Notes under the pieces: model-generated
The model's database searches: none
What the model was told of the DNA's origin: nothing
What the model saw: the letters and a program-made list of their open reading frames with translations, nothing else
Translations under genes and position numbers: made by a program
NCBI GenBank assembly: GCA_009774465.1
Contig: VSNT01000022.1
Coordinates: forward strand, 1 to 36,951
Length of the DNA stretch: 36,951 bases
Direction of reading: 5' to 3'
DNA from: Lachnospiraceae bacterium
GTDB lineage: Bacteria > Bacillota_A > Clostridia > Lachnospirales > Lachnospiraceae
Shown: positions 30,578-36,951 of the stretch, piece after piece
Numbering within the stretch: the first letter of the stretch is position 1
How the letters are laid out: each line of letters starts with the position of its first letter

Positions 30578-32689
30578 TCAGATTGTTCTAAAGTCAATAA
30601 AATTTCCAGCATTTTCATTCAGATACTGTTTCAGGCGGGCATACTTTTCACTTTCCAGCATTCTGTCCTCACTAAGCATACGATCTACCGTAACGCTGAT
30701 TTTTTTCAGCAGTCCGGCATCCTGATAAATATCGGCAATCTTAAATTCCATTGCCCCGCTTTGTCTGATTCCAAACAAATCCCCCGGCCCCCGCAATTTT
30801 AAATCTTCTTCCGCTATATAAAATCCATCGTTGGAATGATTTAATATTTTTAACCGCTCCGTAGTTTTTTCCTTACCTGCGCCATCAATAAAAATACAAT
30901 AGGACTGTGATTTTCCTCTTCCTATTCTGCCGCGAAGCTGGTGAAGCTGGGCCAGGCCGAAACGCTCCGCATTTTCCACTATCATTACAGTTGCATTAGG
31001 CACATTAATTCCCACTTCAATCACTGTAGTTGAAACCAGCACATGAATATCTCCCCTTGAAAATGCTTCCATAATCCTCTTTTTTTCTGCCGGTTTCATT
31101 TTTCCATGCAGGATTTCCACATGAACATCCTCAGGCAGCTCCATCCGCAGCTTTTCTCCATAGTCAGTTACATTTTGAATTCCTTCCATATCAGCATCAC
31201 CGGCTTCCACCATAGGACAAATCACATAAACCTGATGCCCTGCCCGCACTTCTTTTGTGAGAAACTCGTATGCTTTCCTGCGGTAAGAAATATTTACCAC
31301 ACAGTTTTTAATGGGAAGACGTTCTGCCGGCATCTCATCCACAACAGACAAATGAAGGTCTCCATAGAGAATAATTGCCAGTGTACGCGGAATCGGTGTG
31401 GCACTCATCACCAGAACATGAGTTCTTCCGCCTTTTTCTCCCAGAATTTCTCTTTGCCGGACACCGAAGCGATGCTGCTCATCTGTTATCACCAATGCAA
31501 GATTTCGATATTTTACCTTTTCCTGTATCAATGCATGGGTTCCAATAATTACATTAAATTCTCCCCCTTCTATCTGCCTGTATATCTCTTTTTTTGCCGC
31601 TGCACTTACAGAACCAGTCAAAAGAACCGGCTTAAAAGGCAGGTGATATTGTTTTGTCATACTGCTTAACTGTTCAAAATGCTGGGCTGCCAAAATCTCC
31701 GTAGGCGCCATAAGCGCTCCCTGATATCCATTACTTATGGTCATTAACAACGATAAAAAGGCCAGAATCGTTTTACCTGAACCAACATCGCCCTGCACCA
31801 GCCGGTTCATGCACATACCGCTTAAAAGATCTTTTTCAATTTCCTGCCATACCCGTATTTGAGCATTGGTAAGCTTATAGGGCAGCATTTCCAGAAACCG
31901 CTTTGTCCACGCTGTTTCTATCATGGGATAGTCACTGCATAAAGCTTCATTGTATTCTTTCATTTTACGGACAGATAAAAGAAATAAAAACAGTTCATCA
32001 AACACCAGTCTTGTTCGCGCCTTTAGCATGTTTTCCCAATCCTTTGGAAAATGAATCTGCCAAAAGGCACAGCTTCTGGATGCGAGAGCATACTCTTTTT
32101 TTATCTCTTCCGGCAGAATTTCCCCAAATAAACCTGCGTCACAATCATCTGTAACCTCTGATGAATTTTCAAAGTCCGGTACAAGTTCCTTTAACGCCTG
32201 CTTTACAGCCTTCATAACAGCTTTATTGCCAAGTCCGGCAGTAAGACCATAGCAGGGCTGGAGCTGTCCCATTTTTTCTGTGTATTCGTCCCAGGTAAAT
32301 AATACCGGCTGGTCCATATGATATTTCCCGTTTTCTATTTTTATTTTCCCACGGAACAGAAAACTGCTTCCTACCTTTAATTTATTTTTCAGATAAGGAA
32401 CATTAAAGTAAGAAACAGATATTTTATCGTTTCCATCACTGCATATGCCTGTGCCAATGGTAAGATTCCTCAGCTTTTTCCATTTAAAATCTGATGGAAG
32501 GAACAATTCAACAGTAACTGTCTCCCCTTCTGCCACCCCGGCAATCTTTACCGGTTCTTCAAAGCTTTGATAATTTTTAGGATAATAAAAAAGCAGATCC
32601 TTTATGGTATAAATCCCCAATTTATAAAAAAGCTTTGCTGTCTTTTCACCAATTCCCTTTAATTTTATAATGTCATCTGAATACTTCAT
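30578..32689 (-). CDS. recG: ATP-dependent DNA helicase RecG
   Basis: Superfamily 2 helicase that remodels stalled replication forks and branched DNA. The 703 residues have an N-terminal wedge/OB region (about 1-230; KLKGIGEKTAKLFYKLG at the start), the Walker A VQGDVGSGKTILAFL near 290, the DEQH box VITDEQHRFGVRQRE near 385, then PIPRTLAIILYGDLH and QLRGRIGRGKSQSYC near 585. It follows fakA, from which a terminator separates it, the same order as in Bacillus and relatives. The call is certain. Confidence 0.98.
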   Translation of the reverse strand: MKYSDDIIKLKGIGEKTAKLFYKLGIYTIKDLLFYYPKNYQSFEEPVKIAGVAEGETVTVELFLPSDFKWKKLRNLTIGTGICSDGNDKISVSYFNVPYLKNKLKVGSSFLFRGKIKIENGKYHMDQPVLFTWDEYTEKMGQLQPCYGLTAGLGNKAVMKAVKQALKELVPDFENSSEVTDDCDAGLFGEILPEEIKKEYALASRSCAFWQIHFPKDWENMLKARTRLVFDELFLFLLSVRKMKEYNEALCSDYPMIETAWTKRFLEMLPYKLTNAQIRVWQEIEKDLLSGMCMNRLVQGDVGSGKTILAFLSLLMTISNGYQGALMAPTEILAAQHFEQLSSMTKQYHLPFKPVLLTGSVSAAAKKEIYRQIEGGEFNVIIGTHALIQEKVKYRNLALVITDEQHRFGVRQREILGEKGGRTHVLVMSATPIPRTLAIILYGDLHLSVVDEMPAERLPIKNCVVNISYRRKAYEFLTKEVRAGHQVYVICPMVEAGDADMEGIQNVTDYGEKLRMELPEDVHVEILHGKMKPAEKKRIMEAFSRGDIHVLVSTTVIEVGINVPNATVMIVENAERFGLAQLHQLRGRIGRGKSQSYCIFIDGAGKEKTTERLKILNHSNDGFYIAEEDLKLRGPGDLFGIRQSGAMEFKIADIYQDAGLLKKISVTVDRMLSEDRMLESEKYARLKQYLNENAGNFIDFRTI

Positions 32690-32713
32690 CCAGGCTCCCC
32701 CACAATTACAGGA

Positions 32714-32741
32714 TACAAAAAGGACGGAAAAACCGTCCTTT
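32714..32741 (-). terminator. Rho-independent terminator after fakA
   Basis: A perfect 9-bp stem (AAAGGACGG/CCGTCCTTT, arms 32719-32727 and 32733-32741, five-base loop) is followed on the minus strand by a short T-run (TTTTTGT, partly shared with the stem). It separates fakA from recG, so recG may rely on read-through or an undetected promoter. Confidence 0.8.
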
Positions 32742-32770
32742 ATAAAAAATACTCATTTAAACTGTTACGA

Positions 32771-34441
32771 TCATTCGGCTGAAATGATATAGTAATAGAT
32801 CGGTTGTCCGCCATACTGCAGCTCAATGTCGCAGGATGGATATTCCTTTTCAATCCGTGTCTTTAATTCATTTGCCACATCTTCTGTTATCTCTTCTCCA
32901 TAGTAAACACTGATCAGCTCCAAATCGTCGCTCATCATTTCCTTTACCATATCAAATGTAACATCGGAAACGCTGCTTCCCACAGAAAGAATACCTGCAT
33001 CTCCAAGTCCCATGTAATCCCCCTGCTTGATTTCCTTATCATCAATCACAGTATCCCTTACAGCATAAGTTACCTGTCCGGTCTTAACATTACCGATTTC
33101 AGACTTCATGTTCTCTTCATTTTCCTGTACGCTCATATCCGGAACATAATTAATAATCGCAGTAATTCCCTGCGGCACCGTCTTAGTCGGAATAACTATA
33201 ATATTCTTGTCTTTCACCATCATCTGCGCCTGATTGGCTGCAAGGATGATATTCTTGTTATTTGGAAGAATGAACACAGAATCTGCATTTACCCGTTCAA
33301 TTGCATTCAGCATATCTTCTGTGCTGGGATTCATTGTTTGTCCGCCTTCAATAATGTAATCCACTCCCAGACCTTTAAAAATATCATTAATGCCTTCTCC
33401 AACTGATACTGCAATAAAGCCTACTTCCTTGTGCGGCATCGGTTCCTCTGCCATCTGCTCATCCGCCCTGCTCTCCCTGGCCTGTTCCTCCCTGAAAAGC
33501 TTTTCCTGGTGTTCCAGACGCATATTGTCAATCTTTAAATTAGATAACGCACCATACTTAAGAGCCTTCTGGATTGCAAGTCCGGGATCATTCGTATGTA
33601 CGTGTACCTTAACCACGTCATCGTCTGCCACCACAACAATTGAATCACCAATAGATTCCAGATATTCCTTGAAATCCATTTCCGTTTTAATATTAAAGTT
33701 TCTGCTGAGCATAATGATAAACTCTGTGCAGTAACCATACTTAATGTCAATATCTGGCTGTGCCTCTGCCTTTGCCCTGGTATTTGGTGCTGATTTCACT
33801 TCTTTAATTGTCAAATCAATTTCCTTGCCAAGGAATGCGTCATATGCACCTTTTAAAACCTGCATAAGTCCTTGACCACCAGAGTCAACAACTCCTGCCT
33901 GCTTTAAAACAGGAAGCATTTCCGGAGTTCTTTCCAATACTTCATCTGCATATTTAATCACTTCATCAAAAAAATACGAAAGGTCACTGCAGCCTTCATC
34001 TGCCAGTTCTCTTGCTCTTATGCTGGCTCCTTTTGCAACAGTTAAAATCGTACCTTCCTTGGGCTTCATGACTGCCTTATATGCAGTTTCCACTGCTTTT
34101 TCAAATGCATCTGCAAATACGGGAATATCTAATGCATCCTTTTCTCTGATGGACTTGGTAAATCCACGGAAAAGCTGGGACAATATAACCCCTGAGTTGC
34201 CTCTGGCTCCTCTTAACGAGCCGGAAGAAATTGCTTTACAAAGAGATATCATATCCGGATTTTCCATTGCAGCAACATCTTTCGCTGCGGACATGATCGT
34301 AAGTGTCATATTGGTTCCGGTATCACCATCCGGCACCGGAAAAACATTCAGGTCATTAATCCATTCTTTCTGGGATTCCAGATTTTTAGCTCCAGCTAAG
34401 AACATCTTTGCAAGTATCTTAGCGTCGATTGTATTAGTCAC
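32771..34441 (-). CDS. fakA: Fatty-acid kinase FakA (DAK2/YloV family)
   Basis: Kinase of 556 residues with an N-terminal DAK2 domain (about 1-200). The ATP-binding, metal-chelating motif is VFPVPDGDTGTNMTLT near 31-46, followed by GARGNSGVILSQLFRG near 75 and VDSGGQGLMQVLKGA near 160. The C-terminal half (about 340-556) is the YloV-type domain, with VSVGEGINDIFKGLGVDYIIEGGQ. FakA phosphorylates fatty acids bound to DegV/FakB proteins, and a DegV gene lies downstream of recG. It follows the Asp23 gene by 14 bases, as yloV follows yloU in Bacillus. Confidence 0.94.
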   Translation of the reverse strand: MTNTIDAKILAKMFLAGAKNLESQKEWINDLNVFPVPDGDTGTNMTLTIMSAAKDVAAMENPDMISLCKAISSGSLRGARGNSGVILSQLFRGFTKSIREKDALDIPVFADAFEKAVETAYKAVMKPKEGTILTVAKGASIRARELADEGCSDLSYFFDEVIKYADEVLERTPEMLPVLKQAGVVDSGGQGLMQVLKGAYDAFLGKEIDLTIKEVKSAPNTRAKAEAQPDIDIKYGYCTEFIIMLSRNFNIKTEMDFKEYLESIGDSIVVVADDDVVKVHVHTNDPGLAIQKALKYGALSNLKIDNMRLEHQEKLFREEQARESRADEQMAEEPMPHKEVGFIAVSVGEGINDIFKGLGVDYIIEGGQTMNPSTEDMLNAIERVNADSVFILPNNKNIILAANQAQMMVKDKNIIVIPTKTVPQGITAIINYVPDMSVQENEENMKSEIGNVKTGQVTYAVRDTVIDDKEIKQGDYMGLGDAGILSVGSSVSDVTFDMVKEMMSDDLELISVYYGEEITEDVANELKTRIEKEYPSCDIELQYGGQPIYYYIISAE

Positions 34442-34455
34442 AGCAAGTCCTCCTC

Positions 34456-34830
34456 TTAATCAATCACTCTAACACCTTCAACAAAGATGTTTATTTTTTC
34501 CACATGTATTCCTGTAAACTCCTCTACCTTATACTTTACATTACTGATCAGGTTATCGGAAACTGCAAGTATACCTACACCATAAGCTACAATTACATGA
34601 AAATTGATTGTCAGTTTGTTATTATTGATAGAAACATTGATGCCTCTGGTCATGCTGTCTCTTTTCAGCAGTTTCACCAGGCCATCCTTAACATTAATGC
34701 CTGCCATTCCTACAATACCAAAGCATTCCATTGCAATGCTTCCTGCGTATTGGGCAATTACATCATTATCAATTGCTATATTCCCCATATGCGTATTCAT
34801 TGAAGTTTCCTTCATGGAAGAATTTTTCAT
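34456..34830 (-). CDS. Asp23/Gls24 family protein (YloU-like)
   Basis: Protein of 124 residues in the Asp23/Gls24 (DUF322) family, whose members are linked to envelope stress and membrane association. Segments GNIAIDNDVIAQYAGSIAME near 16-35, GIVGMAGIN and INFHVIVAYGVGILAVS near 74-90, and the C-terminal VEKINIFVEGVRV are typical. A strong AAGGAGG site is six bases before the ATG at 34830. It forms an operon with fakA and diverges from rpmB, the same order as in many Firmicutes. Confidence 0.93.
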   Translation of the reverse strand: MKNSSMKETSMNTHMGNIAIDNDVIAQYAGSIAMECFGIVGMAGINVKDGLVKLLKRDSMTRGINVSINNNKLTINFHVIVAYGVGILAVSDNLISNVKYKVEEFTGIHVEKINIFVEGVRVID

Positions 34831-34865
34831 AGGCTGCCTCCTTATATTTTGAACATATATATTGT

Positions 34866-34871
34866 ATTATA
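34866..34871 (-). promoter_or_regulatory. -10 box of the Asp23-fakA transcript
   Basis: A perfect TATAAT lies about 35 bases upstream of the Asp23 start. The -35 region (TTCTTT at 17 bases) matches consensus poorly. It is divergent from the rpmB promoter. Confidence 0.55.
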
Positions 34872-34927
34872 ACCTTAAAAAGGAAAAAAAGAAACATAAA
34901 TCTAAAGTAAAATAATTAAAATTACGC

Positions 34928-34956
34928 TTGCATTCTGGTTTAATTTCTGATATTAT
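34928..34956 (+). promoter_or_regulatory. rpmB promoter
   Basis: TTGCAT (34928-34933) and TATTAT (34951-34956) are spaced by 17 bases on the plus strand. The predicted start near 34963 gives a leader of about 39 bases. Confidence 0.75.
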
Positions 34957-35001
34957 ACAACTGTTGTGTATGTTTATTATCAATTGTCAGGAGGTGTAAC
35001 G

Positions 35002-35187
35002 ATGGCTAAATGTGATATTTGTGGTAAGGGTGTTCATTTCGGAAATAACGTAAGCCATTCTCATAGAAGATCTAACAGAATCTGGAATTCAAACATCAAA
35101 AAGGTTAAATGCAAAGTAAACGGAGCTTCCAAAAGAATGCACGTTTGTACAGGCTGCTTAAAATCAGGCAGAGTTGAAAGAGCATAA
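35002..35187 (+). CDS. rpmB: 50S ribosomal protein L28, zinc-ribbon form
   Basis: L28 of 61 residues, a large-subunit protein. The start at 35002 (MAKCDICGKG) is set by AGGAGGTG about six bases before it; an upstream in-frame start at 34966 would add 12 unrelated residues. It holds NVSHSHRRSNRIWNSNIKK and two CxxC pairs (CDIC and CTGC), so it is the zinc-binding form. It is transcribed alone, divergently from the Asp23 gene, and ends at a hairpin. Confidence 0.97.
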   Translation: MAKCDICGKGVHFGNNVSHSHRRSNRIWNSNIKKVKCKVNGASKRMHVCTGCLKSGRVERA

Positions 35188-35195
35188 TAATTTTT

Positions 35196-35227
35196 AAAAG
35201 GCTGGCTTTTAAAGCCAGCTTTTTTTA
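35196..35227 (+). terminator. rpmB terminator, possibly bidirectional
   Basis: A 6-bp GC-rich stem (GCTGGC 35201-35206, GCCAGC 35214-35219) extended by A/T pairs is followed on the plus strand by seven T. On the minus strand four T follow, so it may also stop the convergent J-domain gene. A second imperfect hairpin (GGATG/CATCC, 35231-35255) lies between it and that gene. Confidence 0.9.
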
Positions 35228-35260
35228 TAAGGATGGTATGCGAAGCGCGGCATCCGTTTT

Positions 35261-35752
35261 TTATGCTCTTTTTCCCATCTCATAATCCTGTTTCAATTCC
35301 TCGTATATTTTATTTATAACAAGCACCATGTCATGATCCCCTGCAATGTTGTCGGGATGAAACATTTTAATCAAATCTCTGTATCGTTTCTTTAAAGCCA
35401 GGTGGCTGTTTACACCCTGAAACAGCATTTCAGCCACATCCATATTCTTCTCCTGTCTGGTATAACTTACATGGGCATTTTTTTCCGCCTCAAGCATAAG
35501 CCTGTCCCGCTCCACTTTTTTGCGTTCTAAATCAAGCTGGGCAAATCCGCTTTTTAATATGTCCATTTTTTTCTCAAAAAAGGCTTCCTCCTGTTTAAGC
35601 CTTTTCCGCTCCATCTGAATTCGGTTGTTTTCCTTAGACAGCCACTCCTTTAATTCATTTAGAGCTTTTTCTTCTCCTTTGGCTTCTGCCAGAGCCTTTT
35701 CAAACTCCTCCGCGTCAAGCCCGGCATCAAGCACCTTTTCCGTATCCTCCAT
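35261..35752 (-). CDS. Coiled-coil protein with C-terminal J domain
   Basis: Protein of about 163 residues (ATG at 35752, MEDTEKVLDAGL; a GTG at 35779 is possible but neither has a strong site). Residues 1-100 are a highly charged coiled coil (SKENNRIQMERKRLKQEEA, ERKKVERDRLMLEAEK). The last 50 resemble a J domain with the diagnostic HPD triad: LKKRYRDLIKMFHPDNIAG. J domains recruit Hsp70 (DnaK). No dnaK or dnaJ is nearby and there is no DnaJ zinc region, so it is probably a dedicated co-chaperone with a coiled-coil target-binding arm. Target unknown. Confidence 0.8.
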   Translation of the reverse strand: MEDTEKVLDAGLDAEEFEKALAEAKGEEKALNELKEWLSKENNRIQMERKRLKQEEAFFEKKMDILKSGFAQLDLERKKVERDRLMLEAEKNAHVSYTRQEKNMDVAEMLFQGVNSHLALKKRYRDLIKMFHPDNIAGDHDMVLVINKIYEELKQDYEMGKRA

Positions 35753-35783
35753 AGCAAATAACCAATTCCCTTTCAACACAAAA

Positions 35784-35924
35784 CTACTGCAGATAACAAT
35801 TATAGCCTATCAAAAGCAAAAGCGCTATAATAATAAGTGCAATAAGATAATGATGTGCAAGAAAAAGCATAAGCAGCATTCCAACTGCAATCCAAAAAGC
35901 GATAAAACCAATCAGTTTTTTCAT
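35784..35924 (-). CDS. Small hydrophobic membrane protein, 46 residues
   Basis: A 46-residue open frame I found by translating the minus strand between the J-domain and GerW genes. It starts MKKLIGFIAFWIAVGMLLML and continues with LIALIIIALLLLIG, giving one or two membrane segments and a short polar end (YNCYLQ). GGGTGG lies about six bases before the ATG. The hydrophobic run, lysine pair at the N-terminus, ribosome-binding site and position in a gene series support a real gene. Function is unknown. Confidence 0.7.
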   Translation of the reverse strand: MKKLIGFIAFWIAVGMLLMLFLAHHYLIALIIIALLLLIGYNCYLQ

Positions 35925-35976
35925 GCGTATCCACCCACTTATGCTTCTTACTTTATCTTATGCAGTTACCCTGAAA

Positions 35977-36378
35977 TTATTTCCCATCATCCGCTTCTTC
36001 CGGAAAAGCGATATCCACTGCCACATCATCATCCATCATTTCATCTTTTGGTGTTGTAAATTTGTCTACAAGGTCAGGTATCATATCCAAAACTTTTGTT
36101 ACGGTATCCTGATTTTTAATATTCACCAGCTTGGTGCTTCCATTTTTGATTACCAGTACGGCGCTTGGGGTAAGCTTTCCTGAAAATCCGCCTGCACCGC
36201 CTGTTTTTTTATCTGCTGCACTGGCACCGGCACCCACGCCAAAAGTAACATCCACCAATGGTAAAATAATCGTGTCTCCTATCTGTGTTGCCTCACCTAC
36301 AACTGTTTTTGTGGATAAAACAGTATTCATCCCCTTCATAAGAGATTCAATCACTCCTGTAAAATTGTTTTCTGCCAT
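35977..36378 (-). CDS. GerW family sporulation protein (YtfJ)
   Basis: Protein of 133 residues in the GerW/YtfJ family, needed in Bacillus for a normal spore germination response. Typical segments: NFTGVIESLMKGMNTVLSTK at the N-terminus, TVVGEATQIGDTIILPLVDV near 25-44, the glycine-rich GVGAGASAADKKTGGAGGFSG near 47-67 and TPSAVLVIKNGSTKLVNI near 70-88. The ATG follows the DUF2953 stop (TAA) directly, with GGGAGG upstream inside that gene. This gene pair is conserved (ytfI-ytfJ). Confidence 0.93.
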   Translation of the reverse strand: MAENNFTGVIESLMKGMNTVLSTKTVVGEATQIGDTIILPLVDVTFGVGAGASAADKKTGGAGGFSGKLTPSAVLVIKNGSTKLVNIKNQDTVTKVLDMIPDLVDKFTTPKDEMMDDDVAVDIAFPEEADDGK

Positions 36379-36951
36379 TTATGCCGCCTCCCTTTTTAAT
36401 AATTTGATCAAATGACGTAAATCTTTGTTAAAATAAACGATCCATGCTGTTTTTACCAGCCTGAAAAATGTAATTTTTCCTTTGATGAAAAGATCACCTT
36501 CCACGATCTGCCGCTCAAAATCCGGAATTATCTCTATATGATTGCCAATCAGTGGATATAAAATACCATAAACCGCCAAAACCTGTCCTGTACCTGCCGG
36601 ATCTCCTGTTCCTATTTTGATATTTCCCTGTATTTTCCCTGGCAGAATACTTTTAAGCAGGCCAAATACCTGTGGTGAACATATGCTCCATGCCTTGCGG
36701 AAGGTATCGCTTTTTAAAATATCAATATAATACCGGATATTGTTTACAATATGTTTTATCTTATCACATATTTTTATGATTGTGTACTTAATATTTTTAA
36801 GTATAAATAAAAGCTTTTTGAAAAAATCTTTTTTGTCAGCTTTCGCTGATTCTGCTGATTCTTCTCCATGTTCTTTCCCGCCAGTTCAGTTTTCATTTTC
36901 CGATGGGGAAACGTCTGTTTTTTCATTTGGCGGCTTTTCTTCCGTCTTATG
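36379..36951 (-). pseudogene. DUF2953 (YtfI-like) gene interrupted by in-frame TGA; incomplete at window edge
   Basis: The reading frame ending at 36379 gives the C-terminal part of a DUF2953 protein, including GNIKIGTGDPAGTGQVLAVY and GNHIEIIPDFERQIVEGDL. Tracing it upstream by eye, the frame is open for about 168 codons until a TGA at 36886-36888, in a charged linker (GGKEHGESAESAKADKK after it, HKTEEKPPNEKTDVSPSENE before it). Both sides read as the same E/K/P/S-rich linker in this frame. No ATG or GTG follows the TGA in frame; the first possible start is TTG at 36579. Either the gene is broken or the base is a sequencing error. Its 5' part lies outside the window. Confidence 0.7.

Noticed and set aside
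31106..31669. Plus-strand open frame of 187 codons opposite recG
   Set aside because: Antisense to the conserved helicase motifs; His/Cys/Phe-rich composition expected of a shadow frame.
36886..36888. TGA in the DUF2953 gene as a selenocysteine codon
   Set aside because: It lies in a low-complexity charged linker, no SECIS-like hairpin is evident just after it, and the family has no selenoprotein members that I know of.

Overview
The window is a gene-dense piece of chromosome from a low-GC, Gram-positive anaerobe of the Clostridia, most likely a Lachnospiraceae member. The reasoning is synteny and family content: rplU-prp-rpmA-obgE-yhbY, an L27 with a Prp-cleavable leader, RecU, a short HisG with a HisZ partner, Asp23/FakA next to rpmB, and DegV, YgiQ, GerW and YlbJ-like proteins. 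GerW and the YlbJ-like protein suggest a spore-forming lineage. Species cannot be named from this sequence. Almost everything lies on the minus strand; only the YlbJ-like gene and rpmB are on the plus strand. No stretch over 300 bases lacks a gene, and I see no tRNA, rRNA, CRISPR array, phage or insertion sequence.

Region 1 (1-2790) is a ribosome-biogenesis block: rplU (L21), prp, rpmA (L27), obgE and yhbY. It has a strong promoter and a structured leader in front of rplU and a long hairpin between rpmA and obgE. Region 2 (2816-6204) is the least conserved part: three envelope genes (a LysM protein, a membrane-anchored DUF3298/RsiV-like protein, and a secreted leucine-rich-repeat protein with an NADase-type glycan-binding-like domain). 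They sit between rplU and the RNase G gene, which are usually close together in Clostridia. Region 3 (6291-10548) holds an RNase G/E, a DUF2344 protein, a B12-binding-type radical SAM protein and a small membrane protein. A duplicated hairpin repeat separates the two radical SAM-associated genes.

Region 4 (10575-15831) is a histidine operon, hisZ-hisG-hisD-hisB-hisIE, with a consensus promoter and a terminator. Its HisIE carries an N-terminal HisF-like barrel that appears to have lost both catalytic aspartates. Region 5 (15858-21380) holds recU, an RluD-type pseudouridine synthase, a membrane protein, YgiQ, a HAD phosphatase and an RsuA-type pseudouridine synthase. Region 6 (21407-25398) holds a plus-strand YlbJ-like gene that overlaps a cell-wall amidase tail to tail, then a coiled-coil protein, coaD and rsmD.

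Region 7 (25416-34871) holds a type IIA topoisomerase pair (probably parC/parE), a DegV protein, recG, fakA and an Asp23 protein; FakA and DegV may form a fatty-acid kinase pair. Region 8 (34928-36951) has rpmB on the plus strand, then minus-strand genes for a J-domain protein, a 46-residue membrane peptide, GerW, and a DUF2953 gene interrupted by an in-frame TGA at the right edge.

The strongest leads are the three-gene envelope cassette, the degenerate HisF-HisIE fusion, the interrupted DUF2953 gene, the hairpin repeat placed directly before start codons, and the nested inverted repeats upstream of the leucine-rich-repeat gene. I did not find an obvious new defence or mobile system.
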